From NCBI RefSeq assembly GCF_037949795.1, contig NZ_CP149934.1, positions 372,001 to 436,000 on the forward strand: a stretch of 64,000 bases of DNA, given 5' to 3'. Positions within the stretch are counted from its first letter, which is position 1. Each line of letters starts with the position of its first letter. The notes below the pieces were generated by a model. That model did not search any database and was not told the DNA's origin. It was given only the letters and a program-made list of their open reading frames with translations. This DNA is from Thioclava sp. GXIMD2076 (GTDB taxonomy: Bacteria; Pseudomonadota; Alphaproteobacteria; Rhodobacterales; Rhodobacteraceae). Below are positions 7,559 through 16,188 of this stretch, in pieces. Position numbers and translations under genes: made by a program.

Positions 7559-9238
7559 TCAACGATTGGCGAATTTGGCGATGAGCTCGGGATCCTGTTC
7601 CAGCGAATTGAGCCAGTTGGTATCGAGCTGCGGCACCGAGGAGATCAGGAGCCGCGAATAGGGATGCGTCGCCTCCGCGCTCATCTTGGCGGCAGGCAGC
7701 GCCTCGACCACCTCGCCCTTATACATCACCAGAACCTCGTCGCAGATGGCCTCCACCGTCGAGAGGTCATGGCTGATGAACATATAGCTCAGCTCCAGCT
7801 CGCGCTGCAGCTCCTTGAGGAGTTCGATGATCGCCGCAGCCACCACCGTATCGAGCGCCGAGGTGATCTCGTCGCACAGGATCAGCTCGGGCTCGGCGGC
7901 CAGTGCACGCGCCAGATTGATCCGCTGTTTCTGCCCGCCCGACAGCTCGCCCGGAAGACGGTGACGCAGCGCCGCAGGCAGCCGCACCATATCCAGAAGC
8001 TCGATCACCCGCTTCTCGCGCGCCGCTCCGCGCATGCCGTGATAGAAGGTCAGCGGACGGCCAAGGATATTGCCGATCGATTGCGCCGGGTTGAGTGCGG
8101 TATCGGCCAGCTGGAATACGATCTGAGCGCGGCGCAGCTGCTCCTTCGAGCGTTTGGACAGATCCCCCGGCATTTCCTGCCCGTCCACCAGAGTGTAGCC
8201 GCGATAGGGCGGCAGGATCCCTGCCACAGCGCGCGCGAGCGTCGATTTGCCCGAGCCGGATTCCCCGATCACCCCCAGATTGCGCCCGCGATCCAGCGTG
8301 AAATTCACGTTTTTCAGGATCTTGGCCGCAGGAACCCCGTCGCGCAGCGTGCCATAGCCTGCACAGAGATCGCGCACTTCAAGGATCGGCGTATGTTTGG
8401 CACGATCCGGCACACCCGAAGGCTCATGAACCACCGGCTCGAACGCCGAGAGAAGTTCCTTGGTATAGGGATGGGCGGGCTGATGCAGGATCTGCTCGCA
8501 GGTGCCCTCTTCCTGAATCTCGCCGCCCTTGAGCACGATGATCCGGTCCGCGATCTGGGCCACGACGGCCAGATCATGGCTGACATAGACGCCCGCCGCA
8601 CCCACCTCGGCCATTGCGCGCTTGAACGCGCGCAGAACCTCGATCTGGGTGGTCACATCAAGAGCGGTGGTGGGCTCGTCGAAGATCACCAGCTTGGGGC
8701 TTCCGATCAGGGCCATTGCCGCTGCGAGGCGTTGCAACTGTCCACCGGAGACCTGATGGGGATAGCGCTGACCGATCGTATCGGCATTGGGCAGCGCCAG
8801 CGCGTGGAAGAGGCTCACGGCCTTCTTCTCGGCCTCCTCGCGCGACATGAGGCCATGGATGGTCGAAATCTCGACAACCTGATCCATGATCCGTTGGCTG
8901 GGGTTGAAGGCCGCCGCCGCCGATTGCGGCACATAGGAAACTTCGGTGCCGCGGATCGTGGCGCGTTGTTTCTCCGACAGGGCGGTAACCATATGCCGGT
9001 CGAGCCGGATATCGCCGCCGGTGATCTTGCAGCCGGTGCGGGTATGGCCCATCAGCGACAGCGCGATGGTAGTCTTGCCCGAGCCCGACTCGCCGATCAA
9101 CGAGACCATCTCACCCGGCGCGATATCGAAACTCACGCCCTTGATGATCTCGATCTTGCGGCCCGCATCCGTGGTGGCGCCGATCCGCAGATCACGCACC
9201 GATACAAGCGCCTTGGTGTCTTGTGCGAAATCCTTCAT
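7559..9238 (-). CDS. peptide/opine-type ABC importer, fused double ATP-binding protein (DppD-DppF fusion)
   Basis: The 559-residue protein holds two complete ABC nucleotide-binding domains in tandem. The first has Walker A GESGSGKTT (about residues 49-57), signature SGGQLQR and Walker B LVIFDEPTT. The second has [17 protein letters not shown] and LILCDEITS. The oligopeptide-transporter C-terminal HPYTKEL and HPYSRLL motifs follow each domain. It fuses the normally separate DppD and DppF subunits. It is the last gene of the importer operon, 3 nt after the second permease, with AGGAG before its start. It energises import of a peptide, opine or similar cationic solute. Confidence 0.9.
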   Translation of the reverse strand: MKDFAQDTKALVSVRDLRIGATTDAGRKIEIIKGVSFDIAPGEMVSLIGESGSGKTTIALSLMGHTRTGCKITGGDIRLDRHMVTALSEKQRATIRGTEVSYVPQSAAAAFNPSQRIMDQVVEISTIHGLMSREEAEKKAVSLFHALALPNADTIGQRYPHQVSGGQLQRLAAAMALIGSPKLVIFDEPTTALDVTTQIEVLRAFKRAMAEVGAAGVYVSHDLAVVAQIADRIIVLKGGEIQEEGTCEQILHQPAHPYTKELLSAFEPVVHEPSGVPDRAKHTPILEVRDLCAGYGTLRDGVPAAKILKNVNFTLDRGRNLGVIGESGSGKSTLARAVAGILPPYRGYTLVDGQEMPGDLSKRSKEQLRRAQIVFQLADTALNPAQSIGNILGRPLTFYHGMRGAAREKRVIELLDMVRLPAALRHRLPGELSGGQKQRINLARALAAEPELILCDEITSALDTVVAAAIIELLKELQRELELSYMFISHDLSTVEAICDEVLVMYKGEVVEALPAAKMSAEATHPYSRLLISSVPQLDTNWLNSLEQDPELIAKFANR

Positions 9239-9241
9239 GGC

Positions 9242-10090
9242 TCAGCTCCTGTCGCGGATTTTAGTGGGCAGGTTATCGATGAAGAGATTCACCGAAATGG
9301 TCAGCGAGGCGATGGCGAGGCAGGGGAAGACCACCGCGGGCGCGCCCAGCGACAGACCTTCGATATTCTCGCGCACAAGGCCACCCCAATCGGCATTGGG
9401 CGGCTGCACACCAAGCCCGAGGAACGACAGCCCCGAGAGCACCAGCACGATGAACACAAAGCGCAGACCCAGATCGGCCAGCACGGGACCGAGGATATTG
9501 GGAAAGATCTCGCGGGCGATCAGATAAGGGGTGCGCTCGCCACGGGCGCGGGCCACGGTCACGAAATCCATCGTGTTCACATTGACCGCCAGCGCACGGG
9601 CAAAGCGGTAGGCGCCGGGCAGGTAGATCACTGCAAGCGTGCCCACCAAAACGGGGATCGACGAGCCGATCGCCGCCACCGTCACCAGACCGAACAGGAG
9701 CGAGGGAATGCCGTTGAGCGCATCAAGGAAGCGCGAGAGGCACATATCGAACCAGCCACCGGCCACGGCAGCGACCATGCCGAGGATCACCCCGCCGGTG
9801 CAGGCGAAGAACACCGCCGCCAGCGAGATGCCCACCGTGTAGCGCGCCCCGATCAGCACACGCGAGAACACATCGCGGCCCAGATAATCGGTGCCCATCC
9901 AGAACTTGTTCGTGACCGCGCCGAAATAGTCCCAATCGACGATTTCACCCGGCGGGTGCGGCGCGATCAACCCGCCGAAGATGGCAACCACGGCCCAGAA
10001 GAGGATGATGGCAAGGCCGATCCGGCCCACCCAGTTGAAGGAATAGCCAAGGTTTTTCGGCGTCGGAAGGCGGAAACTCGAAATATTCAT
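9242..10090 (-). CDS. peptide/opine-type ABC importer permease (DppC-like)
   Basis: The 282-residue protein shows the N-terminal DppC-type membrane segment, then the LGTDYLGRD-like motif (MGTDYLGRDVFSRVL) and the ABC coupling helix region with ARARGERTPYLIAREIFPN. About six hydrophobic segments are visible. The ATG at 10090 overlaps the upstream permease stop codon by one base (TGATG), indicating translational coupling, and is preferred over a TTG one codon earlier. With the DppB-like partner it forms the inner-membrane channel. Confidence 0.88.
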   Translation of the reverse strand: MNISSFRLPTPKNLGYSFNWVGRIGLAIILFWAVVAIFGGLIAPHPPGEIVDWDYFGAVTNKFWMGTDYLGRDVFSRVLIGARYTVGISLAAVFFACTGGVILGMVAAVAGGWFDMCLSRFLDALNGIPSLLFGLVTVAAIGSSIPVLVGTLAVIYLPGAYRFARALAVNVNTMDFVTVARARGERTPYLIAREIFPNILGPVLADLGLRFVFIVLVLSGLSFLGLGVQPPNADWGGLVRENIEGLSLGAPAVVFPCLAIASLTISVNLFIDNLPTKIRDRS

Positions 10091-11052
10091 CAACGGCGCA
10101 GCCTCGGATTGGACAGGATTGCGGTCAGATCGGCCAGCGTGATCAACAGCAGATAGCTGATGCAGAAGATCATCGCGCAGGACTGGATCAGCGGCAGATC
10201 GCGGGTGGAGACGGCATCGACCATCAGCTTGGCCACGCCCGGATAGTTAAAAATGGTCTCGACGATGATCACGCCGCCAACCAGATAGCTGAGCGAGAGC
10301 GCGATGGCATTGGCGATGGGACCGAGCGCATTGGGCAGCGCGTGTTTGAGCACCATCCGCTTGCGCGAGGCCCCCTTGAGGAGCGCCATCTCGACATAGG
10401 GGGTATTGATCGTCTCGATCACGGCGGCCCGCGTCATGCGGATCATCTGCGCCGAGACCACGAAGGTCAGCGTGATCACCGGCATCGCATAGGCCTTGAG
10501 CATCGCGCCGAAGGTGGTGGCATCGGCAGCCCCATAGCTCAGCGCCGGCAGCCAGCCCAGCCAGACCGCGAAGATCAGCACCGAGAGCGTCGCCACCATG
10601 AATTCGGGCACCGAGATGACCGAGATCGTCAGGATCGACACGATGCGGTCGAACCACGAGCCGCGCCACATGGCCGCCCCGATCCCCAACGACAGCGCCA
10701 CGGGCACCGAGATCAGCGTCGTGATCCCCGCCAGTTTCAGCGAATTGACCAAACGGCCACTGACCAGATCGGCCACCGCCATATGGTTCACATAGGATGT
10801 GCCCAGATCACCACGCAGGAACCCGAAAAGCCAGCTCAGAAAACGCAGGATCGCGGGCTCGTCGAGCCCCATCGCCTTGCGCAGGCCCGCAACAGCTTCG
10901 GGTGTGGCCGCCTGCCCCAGCAGGATCTGCGCCACATCGCCGGGGAGCAGTTCGGTGGCGAAGAATACGGCAAAGGATACGATGATCAGCGTCAGTATCG
11001 CGATACCGAGCCTTTGTAAGACAAGGAACCATGGCATGAGCGATTGGGGCAA
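10090..11052 (-). CDS. peptide/opine-type ABC importer permease (DppB-like)
   Basis: The 320-residue protein has the DppB family start (LQRLGIAILTLIIVSFAVFF), a periplasmic loop with LPGDVAQILLGQAATPE and the coupling-helix motif EMALLKGASRKRMVLKHALPNA. About six membrane segments are expected. Start choice matters here: the TTG at 11052 has GGGAGGTG seven nt upstream, whereas the next ATG (11037) has no ribosome site, so a TTG start is favoured. It lies behind a terminator-like hairpin that follows the binding-protein gene. Confidence 0.88.
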   Translation of the reverse strand: MPQSLMPWFLVLQRLGIAILTLIIVSFAVFFATELLPGDVAQILLGQAATPEAVAGLRKAMGLDEPAILRFLSWLFGFLRGDLGTSYVNHMAVADLVSGRLVNSLKLAGITTLISVPVALSLGIGAAMWRGSWFDRIVSILTISVISVPEFMVATLSVLIFAVWLGWLPALSYGAADATTFGAMLKAYAMPVITLTFVVSAQMIRMTRAAVIETINTPYVEMALLKGASRKRMVLKHALPNALGPIANAIALSLSYLVGGVIIVETIFNYPGVAKLMVDAVSTRDLPLIQSCAMIFCISYLLLITLADLTAILSNPRLRR

Positions 11053-11080
11053 GGAGCACCTCCCGTCGGAGAAATCTTAA

Positions 11081-11111
11081 AAAAGCGGGCTGCGCCTGCA
11101 CGGCGCAGCCC
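11081..11111 (-). terminator. attenuator/terminator between binding protein and permease genes
   Basis: Read on the minus strand, a perfect 10-bp stem (GGGCTGCGCC with GGCGCAGCCC, 5-nt loop) is followed by GC and a T6 run. It lies after the binding-protein stop codon and before the permease ribosome site. Partial termination here would lower permease and ATPase expression relative to the binding protein. Confidence 0.75.
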
Positions 11112-11128
11112 CAGTCGGGGGATATTCT

Positions 11129-12739
11129 TTAGGCGTTCAGCCAGACATATTCGAGGAAGGAGAAGCCCATCAGCGCGCCCAGCGGGTTGGCACGCATGCC
11201 ACCGACCTTGTCAGACAGACCATCCACGTTGGAAATAAAGGCCGGAATGATGGTGCCTGCCTCGTTGGCAACCATTTCCTGCATGTCCCAATAGATCGAG
11301 GTCCGCTTGTCCTCATCGAGCGAGCCCCGCGCCTCGAGCATCATCTTGTCGAATTTCTCCGACTTGTAATGGCTCTCGTTCCACGGTGCATCCGATGCAT
11401 ACAGCAGCGAGAAGAGGATATCGGGCGTGGGCCGCGGGTTGATATTGCCGAAATGCACGGCCGATTTGAGCCAGTAATTCGACCAGTAGCCATCGGGCGG
11501 AACCTGATCGACCTTCAGCTTCATGCCGATCTGCTGGCCCATCTGCTGGATGATCGTGGCCATATCGACCGAGGAGTTGGCCGCCGAGGAGGCCACCATC
11601 GGGATCTCGGTGCCCAGAAGGCCGGATTTCTCGAAATGGTGTTTTGCCTTGTCGGGGTCATAAGCGCGGGGCTTGAGGTTGGGGTTATGGTAGCGGTTCG
11701 CGCTGGAAATCGGCTGGTCATTGCCGATCTCTGCCATGCCACGCAGGATCGATTTCTGGATCGCTTCGCGGTTGACCAGATATTTCATGCCCTCGACGAA
11801 ATCGGCCTTCGAGCCCGGCTCCATATCCAGACGGATATTGAGGTCCGTATAGCTGCCCGAGGTGGTGATCGAGGTGGTCACACCCGGTTTGCCGTCCATC
11901 AGACGGACAGAGCGCGGGTTGAGCGAGGCACCCACATGGATATCGCCCGACAGAAGCGCGTTCACACGGGCATTGGTATCGGCAATCGCGAAGAACTCGA
12001 ACCCGTCGAGATAGGGGCCTTCGGATTTGAAGTAGTTCGGGTTTTTCTTGCCGATCGAATGCACGCCGGGTTCGAAGGCCTCACAGATGAACGCACCGGT
12101 GCCGTTGGCTTTGGTGAAATCGGTGGTGCCATCGGCGATGATCATGAAGTGATGCATCGCGAAAATGGTCGGCAGGTCGGCATTGGCGCCCGACAGCACG
12201 ACTTTCACGGTCAGATCATCGATTTTGGAGATCTCGGACATCTGGCCTGCCATTGCAGCTGCCTTGGAGCCCACGGCCGGATCGAGGTGACGCTTGAGCG
12301 AATAGACCACGTCTTCGGCCACAAGCGCCTTGCCATCATGGAAGGTCACGCCGGATTTCAGCTTGATTTCCCATGTTTTCGCATCGTCCGTATTGATCGT
12401 ATCGGCCAGCTCCATCTGCACCTGACCCTGTTCGTCGAGGAAGGTCAGACGGTTATAGAAGGCACAGCAGTTCACATAATCGGTCGAGAGCGACGCTTTT
12501 GCCGGATCGAGCGTATCAGCGGTCGAGGACGACCAGCCCGCGGCTTTCAGCACACCGCCCGAGACGGGGGTCGCGGCTACGGCCTTGTTGGCGCCGAGCA
12601 AGAGCGAGCCACCGGCCGCCATGCCTACACCCGAGGCCATCAGCATCTTGAGAAGGTCACGCCGCGAGGCTCCGCGACGGATCATGTTCTCGACCATCGC
12701 GTCATCGCGACCGGTCCAGTTGGTTGGCTTGAAAGTCAT
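11129..12739 (-). CDS. ABC importer substrate-binding protein, family 5 (peptide/opine/nickel type), Tat-exported
   Basis: The 536-residue periplasmic protein has a long twin-arginine-type leader (RRGASRRDLLKMLMASG, then AAGGSLLLGANKAVA), so export in folded form is expected. The mature part shows the family 5 layout: LDPAKASLSTDY, the WEIKLKSGVTFHDGK segment and VEGMKYLVNREAIQKSIL. It heads the importer operon. The close family 5 relatives bind peptides, opines, glutathione or polyamine-like solutes. The ligand here is unknown, but surrounding amine oxidoreductases, the deacetylase and the aminotransferase point to an amino-acid derivative. Confidence 0.88.
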   Translation of the reverse strand: MTFKPTNWTGRDDAMVENMIRRGASRRDLLKMLMASGVGMAAGGSLLLGANKAVAATPVSGGVLKAAGWSSSTADTLDPAKASLSTDYVNCCAFYNRLTFLDEQGQVQMELADTINTDDAKTWEIKLKSGVTFHDGKALVAEDVVYSLKRHLDPAVGSKAAAMAGQMSEISKIDDLTVKVVLSGANADLPTIFAMHHFMIIADGTTDFTKANGTGAFICEAFEPGVHSIGKKNPNYFKSEGPYLDGFEFFAIADTNARVNALLSGDIHVGASLNPRSVRLMDGKPGVTTSITTSGSYTDLNIRLDMEPGSKADFVEGMKYLVNREAIQKSILRGMAEIGNDQPISSANRYHNPNLKPRAYDPDKAKHHFEKSGLLGTEIPMVASSAANSSVDMATIIQQMGQQIGMKLKVDQVPPDGYWSNYWLKSAVHFGNINPRPTPDILFSLLYASDAPWNESHYKSEKFDKMMLEARGSLDEDKRTSIYWDMQEMVANEAGTIIPAFISNVDGLSDKVGGMRANPLGALMGFSFLEYVWLNA

Positions 12740-12806
12740 AATCTGGTCATCCCTGTCTGTTGTGCCCGAAGGCTTTGGTTAACGATGGCCTTTTAGGTGC
12801 CAATTT

Positions 12807-12837
12807 GGCTCGGGCGGTCTTATGGCCGCCCTGAGCC
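12807..12837. other. imperfect hairpin between HAD gene and binding-protein gene
   Basis: GGCTCGGGCGG pairs with CCGCCC and GAGCC through one bulged T, with an 8-nt loop. No T-run follows on either strand, so it is more likely an mRNA 3'-end stabiliser or processing site for the upstream HAD gene than a classical terminator. Confidence 0.5.
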
Positions 12838-12882
12838 GGGTTCAACGTGCCCGCACATGGCTTGCAAACACTTCAGCAGACG

Positions 12883-13614
12883 TTATGCCTCAAAGGCTTT
12901 CTCGGCGGCTTCCGCCAGCTCGATCAGCGCGTGGAAGTGGTAGTCGGGCTCGGTGAATTCCTTGGGCTCGATGGTCCCGCCATAGCCGTTCTGCGCGTGC
13001 CGGCGCTGGATCCAGGCATTGGTCATACCCAACTCGCGCGAGATGCCGATATCGTGGTATTGGCTCTGCGCGGTATGCAGGATGTCGTCCTTGGAGCCAC
13101 CATCCTTTTCCACATAGGCGAAAACCTGATGGAAGTAATCGGGGTTCGGCTTCTCGCAGCCGGTATCATCGGTGGTGAAACCGGCCCAGAAGGGCTGACC
13201 CAGTTTCTCGGCATATTTCTCGAAGGCCCAGCGGCGGGCATTGGTCATCGCCACCAGCTTGTAATGCTTCTTCAGCGTCGCCATGGCCTTCACGCTATCG
13301 GGGAACGGCTTGGCCTCGCCCACAGTATCGATCATCAGCTGGCGATATTCCTCGGTATCGGGCAGATCAAATGCGGCCGCGATACGCGAATAGCAGCGCC
13401 CCAGATCATCGGGGAAGCGCAGCGCGCCCGGCTCGTAGCGCGCGTCGCGATAGACCGAGAGGGCAGCTTCGCCGTCGATCGTCACGCCTTCTTTGGCCGC
13501 GATCGCGTTGAGGCCGTCTTTGATCGCGCCCTCGAAATCGATCAAGGTGCCGACAACGTCGAAAGTGACATAGCTAAAAGCGGTCAGCGGTTTGGTGGCG
13601 GTTGTGGTTGCCAT
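12883..13614 (-). CDS. HAD-superfamily hydrolase, haloacid dehalogenase type II-like
   Basis: The 243-residue protein has the HAD nucleophile motif FDVVGTLID near residue 20, motif II as MTNARR, the motif III Lys in CEKPNPDYF and the acidic motif IV region in AQSQYHDIG. The nucleophile and Lys are intact, but the SNG and SSNxxD residues that define true L-2-haloacid dehalogenases are replaced, so it may be a phosphatase or another hydrolase. The ATG at 13614 has AAAGGA upstream and matches the family N-terminus. Its promoter spacer carries two Lrp-type boxes. A second member of the family is encoded at 18823. Confidence 0.7.
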   Translation of the reverse strand: MATTTATKPLTAFSYVTFDVVGTLIDFEGAIKDGLNAIAAKEGVTIDGEAALSVYRDARYEPGALRFPDDLGRCYSRIAAAFDLPDTEEYRQLMIDTVGEAKPFPDSVKAMATLKKHYKLVAMTNARRWAFEKYAEKLGQPFWAGFTTDDTGCEKPNPDYFHQVFAYVEKDGGSKDDILHTAQSQYHDIGISRELGMTNAWIQRRHAQNGYGGTIEPKEFTEPDYHFHALIELAEAAEKAFEA

Positions 13615-13803
13615 CTTTGGCAGTCCTTTCTGCGGATATGCCGGAGGGAGAGGTCCGGCGAAACATTCTGCGGGCAAGCACCGGTATCGAGGCATCTATG
13701 CCCCGAAATGCGTGTGTCTCTTGGGCTTTTGCTGCGACAATTTCTGTCTTCGTAGGATCAGTGTGCCGCTAAAAAACAGCCCTGAGGCACCGAATATCGA
13801 AGC

Positions 13804-13855
13804 TTTGCGGCATAATGTTCTGTATCCCACCGGCCAGAGACAGAATTTAATGCTG
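13804..13855. promoter_or_regulatory. pair of Lrp-type operator candidates
   Basis: CGGCATAATGTTCTG (13808-13822; its complement matches 13 of 15 Lrp consensus positions) and CAGAATTTAATGCTG (13841-13855; 13 of 15) have centres 33 bp apart, about three helical turns. The first continues TTTGCGGCATA, shared with the regulator's own promoter. They sit 190-240 bp upstream of the HAD gene start, in a 276-bp spacer that otherwise holds only the terminator of the next operon. Confidence 0.6.
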
Positions 13856-13881
13856 TAAAAAAACCGGCCCTAAGGCCGGTT
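13856..13881 (-). terminator. intrinsic terminator of the aminotransferase operon
   Basis: On the minus strand AACCGGCC-TTAG-GGCCGGTT is followed by a T-run, directly after the D-2-hydroxyacid dehydrogenase gene. Confidence 0.85.
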
Positions 13882-13890
13882 CCTGAAGGC

Positions 13891-14802
13891 TCAGTAGCCT
13901 TTCTTCTGATCCACCTGTCCTGGGATCGGATTTCCTGCAGCCGAGGCTTGCATCACCGCCAGAACATGGCGCGCGCCCTCCTCATAGCCGGTGCGGGCCG
14001 CGATATGGGGCGTGATGATCAGACGGCTGTCGGACCATGCCCAGTGATCTGCCGGGAGGGGTTCGGGGTCGGTCACATCCAGCATGGCCGATGTGATCTG
14101 GCCCGCATCGAGTGCGGCACGCAGCGCCGCCAGATCGAGCTGTGCCCCGCGCCCCGCCTGCACGATCCGCGCGCCTCTGGGCAGCTTCGCAAAGAATGCC
14201 GCATCCATCAGTCCGCGCGTCTCGTCCGTCAGCGGCAGCAGGCACACCAGAATATCCGTGCGCGCCAGGAACGCGTCGAGGCCTGCCTGATCATAGACCG
14301 GACAATCCTCCACGGGCCGCCCCGAACGTGACCAGCCGGCTACCTCGAAATCGAGGCTCTTGAGGGTCTGCGCCGTCAGCTGACCGATGCGGCCCATACC
14401 CATGATGCCGACCCGCGCGCCCTTGGCTGTGTTGGGCGCATGCTGGACCCATTCCCCACGGGTAGCCTGATCGAGATAGACAGGCAGATCGCGATGGGTG
14501 GCCAGAACCCCCATCACGCACCAGTCACGCACCATCTTCTCGATACTCTCGGCCAGCGTGCGCGACAGCGCCACCCCTTCGGGCAGCGGCGGCATATGGT
14601 CGACACCCGCCCCCACCGAGATCAGCACCTCGAGATTGGGATAGCGCGCAATATCCTCGGGTGGCTCCCAACAGGCGATATGGGTAATCGAGGCGGGGTC
14701 CGTGACCGCCGCCTCGCCCATGATCATCTCGATTCCATGCGGAGCGAGGACCTCTTTCCAGACCTTCTCGCGCTCGGGGATGGAGAGATAAAGGAGCTTC
14801 AT
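13891..14802 (-). CDS. D-2-hydroxyacid dehydrogenase, glyoxylate/hydroxypyruvate reductase type
   Basis: The 303-residue NAD(P)-binding protein resembles GhrA-type reductases. It has the Rossmann motif GIMGMGRIGQ (about residue 135), the catalytic Arg region QAGRGAQLD, the Glu in DVTDPEPLP and the catalytic His in ITPHIAARTG. The ATG at 14802 overlaps the aminotransferase stop codon as ATGA, so the two are translationally coupled. It could reduce glyoxylate or another 2-oxoacid made by the transaminase, or oxidise a D-hydroxyacid. Direction cannot be decided from sequence. Confidence 0.8.
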   Translation of the reverse strand: MKLLYLSIPEREKVWKEVLAPHGIEMIMGEAAVTDPASITHIACWEPPEDIARYPNLEVLISVGAGVDHMPPLPEGVALSRTLAESIEKMVRDWCVMGVLATHRDLPVYLDQATRGEWVQHAPNTAKGARVGIMGMGRIGQLTAQTLKSLDFEVAGWSRSGRPVEDCPVYDQAGLDAFLARTDILVCLLPLTDETRGLMDAAFFAKLPRGARIVQAGRGAQLDLAALRAALDAGQITSAMLDVTDPEPLPADHWAWSDSRLIITPHIAARTGYEEGARHVLAVMQASAAGNPIPGQVDQKKGY

Positions 14803-16172
14803 CCTTTCAGTGCCGCGCGCACATCCGCATCCTCGAGCGTCTCGTCGAGCACGGCTTTGGTGCGGGCAACGATCATGTCGATCTCTTCCTCGGTGCAGCA
14901 CAGCGGCGGCGCATAGCCGAAGATGCCCTGCGCGAAGGAGCGCACGATCAGACCCTTCTCCCACGCACGGTCAAACAGGCGGGTGGCCGGTTGCACCGAG
15001 GCCGGAAGCGGGGTCTTGTTCTCCTTATCGACGACCAGCTCGATGGCGGCGAGCATGCCGCGACCGCGAACATCGCCCACCAGCGGATGGTCGGACAGGC
15101 CCTTGAGACCTTCCATCAGTCGCGCACCAACCTTGCGGCCATTCTCCAGCAGGCCACCCTCGTAGAGCGACAGGACTTCCAGAGCGACCGCCGCCGAAAC
15201 GGGATGCGCCGAATAGGTGAAGCCATGACCCACGGCCTTGGCGCCTGCGCCCTCGGCGATGGTTTCGTAGACATGATCGGACATAAAGACCGCGCCCATC
15301 GGCACATAGCCCGAGGTCAGGCCCTTGGCGGTGGTCATCAGATCGGGGACGATGCCCTCGTCTTCACAGGCGAAAAGCGGGCCGGTGCGGCCGAAGCCGG
15401 TGATGACCTCATCGGCAATGAAGAGGATCTCGAGTTCCTTACACACATCGCGCATCGCCTTGACCCAGCCTTTCGGCGGGACCAGCACGCCGCCCGAGCC
15501 CTGGATCGGCTCGAGATAGAAGGCCGCGACCTTCTCAGGCCCGATGGCCTCGACCTTGGCTTTCAGCTCGTTCACCGACGCTTCGATGATCTCTGCATCG
15601 GTCTTGAGCGGATTACGATAGGTGTAATGCGACGAGATCTTGTGCTGCCAGCTATAGGGCACGCCGAAGCCCTCATGGAAGCCGCCAAGTGCCGTCAGGC
15701 CTGCGCCCATCGTGGTCGAGCCATGATAGCCCTGTTCGACCGAGATGAACTGGTCGCGGTTCGGCTGGCCTTTCGAGTGCCAGTAATACCGCACGAAGCG
15801 GATCGTGCTATCGACCGCATCCGAGCCACCGAGCGAGAAATAGATATGGTTCAGATCGCCCGGTGCGCGCTCGGCCAGTTTGGCGGCAAGCTTGATCGGA
15901 GCTTCGGCGCCGAGGTCGAAATAGCCGGTGGCATAGGGCAGTTTGCGCATCTGCTCGGCGGCAGCTTCCACAATGCTTTCATGGCCATAGCCCGCATTCA
16001 CGCACCACAGGCCTGCAAACCCGTCGATCAGCTCGCGGCCTTCCGCATCCGTCACCCGCGCGCCTTTGGCCGATGCGAGCACCCGCACGCCACGCGCTTC
16101 GTGGCCTTTGAACGAGGATACGGGGTGGATCAGGTGCTGGCGATCCATCTCGATCAGGGAATTGGTCAACAT
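14799..16172 (-). CDS. class III omega-aminotransferase (PLP-dependent)
   Basis: The 457-residue enzyme has the class III signature: FAGLWCVNAGYG near the N-terminus, the YHGSTTMG phosphate loop, the PLP-binding DEVITGFGRTG, and the active-site Lys in TTAKGLTSGYVP. It is close to bacterial amine:pyruvate and beta-alanine/putrescine aminotransferases and would convert a terminal amine to a semialdehyde. The ATG at 16172 has TAGGAG upstream. It lies between an acetyltransferase and the coupled D-2-hydroxyacid dehydrogenase. The two aldehyde dehydrogenases nearby could remove its product. Confidence 0.88.
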   Translation of the reverse strand: MLTNSLIEMDRQHLIHPVSSFKGHEARGVRVLASAKGARVTDAEGRELIDGFAGLWCVNAGYGHESIVEAAAEQMRKLPYATGYFDLGAEAPIKLAAKLAERAPGDLNHIYFSLGGSDAVDSTIRFVRYYWHSKGQPNRDQFISVEQGYHGSTTMGAGLTALGGFHEGFGVPYSWQHKISSHYTYRNPLKTDAEIIEASVNELKAKVEAIGPEKVAAFYLEPIQGSGGVLVPPKGWVKAMRDVCKELEILFIADEVITGFGRTGPLFACEDEGIVPDLMTTAKGLTSGYVPMGAVFMSDHVYETIAEGAGAKAVGHGFTYSAHPVSAAVALEVLSLYEGGLLENGRKVGARLMEGLKGLSDHPLVGDVRGRGMLAAIELVVDKENKTPLPASVQPATRLFDRAWEKGLIVRSFAQGIFGYAPPLCCTEEEIDMIVARTKAVLDETLEDADVRAALKG

Positions 16173-16188
16173 TGACAGTCTCCTAAGA

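Noticed and set aside
7664..10156. Open frame of about 830 codons opposite the ABC ATPase and permease
   Set aside because: It is antisense to clear ABC genes, with His/Arg/Asp-rich composition and no motif.
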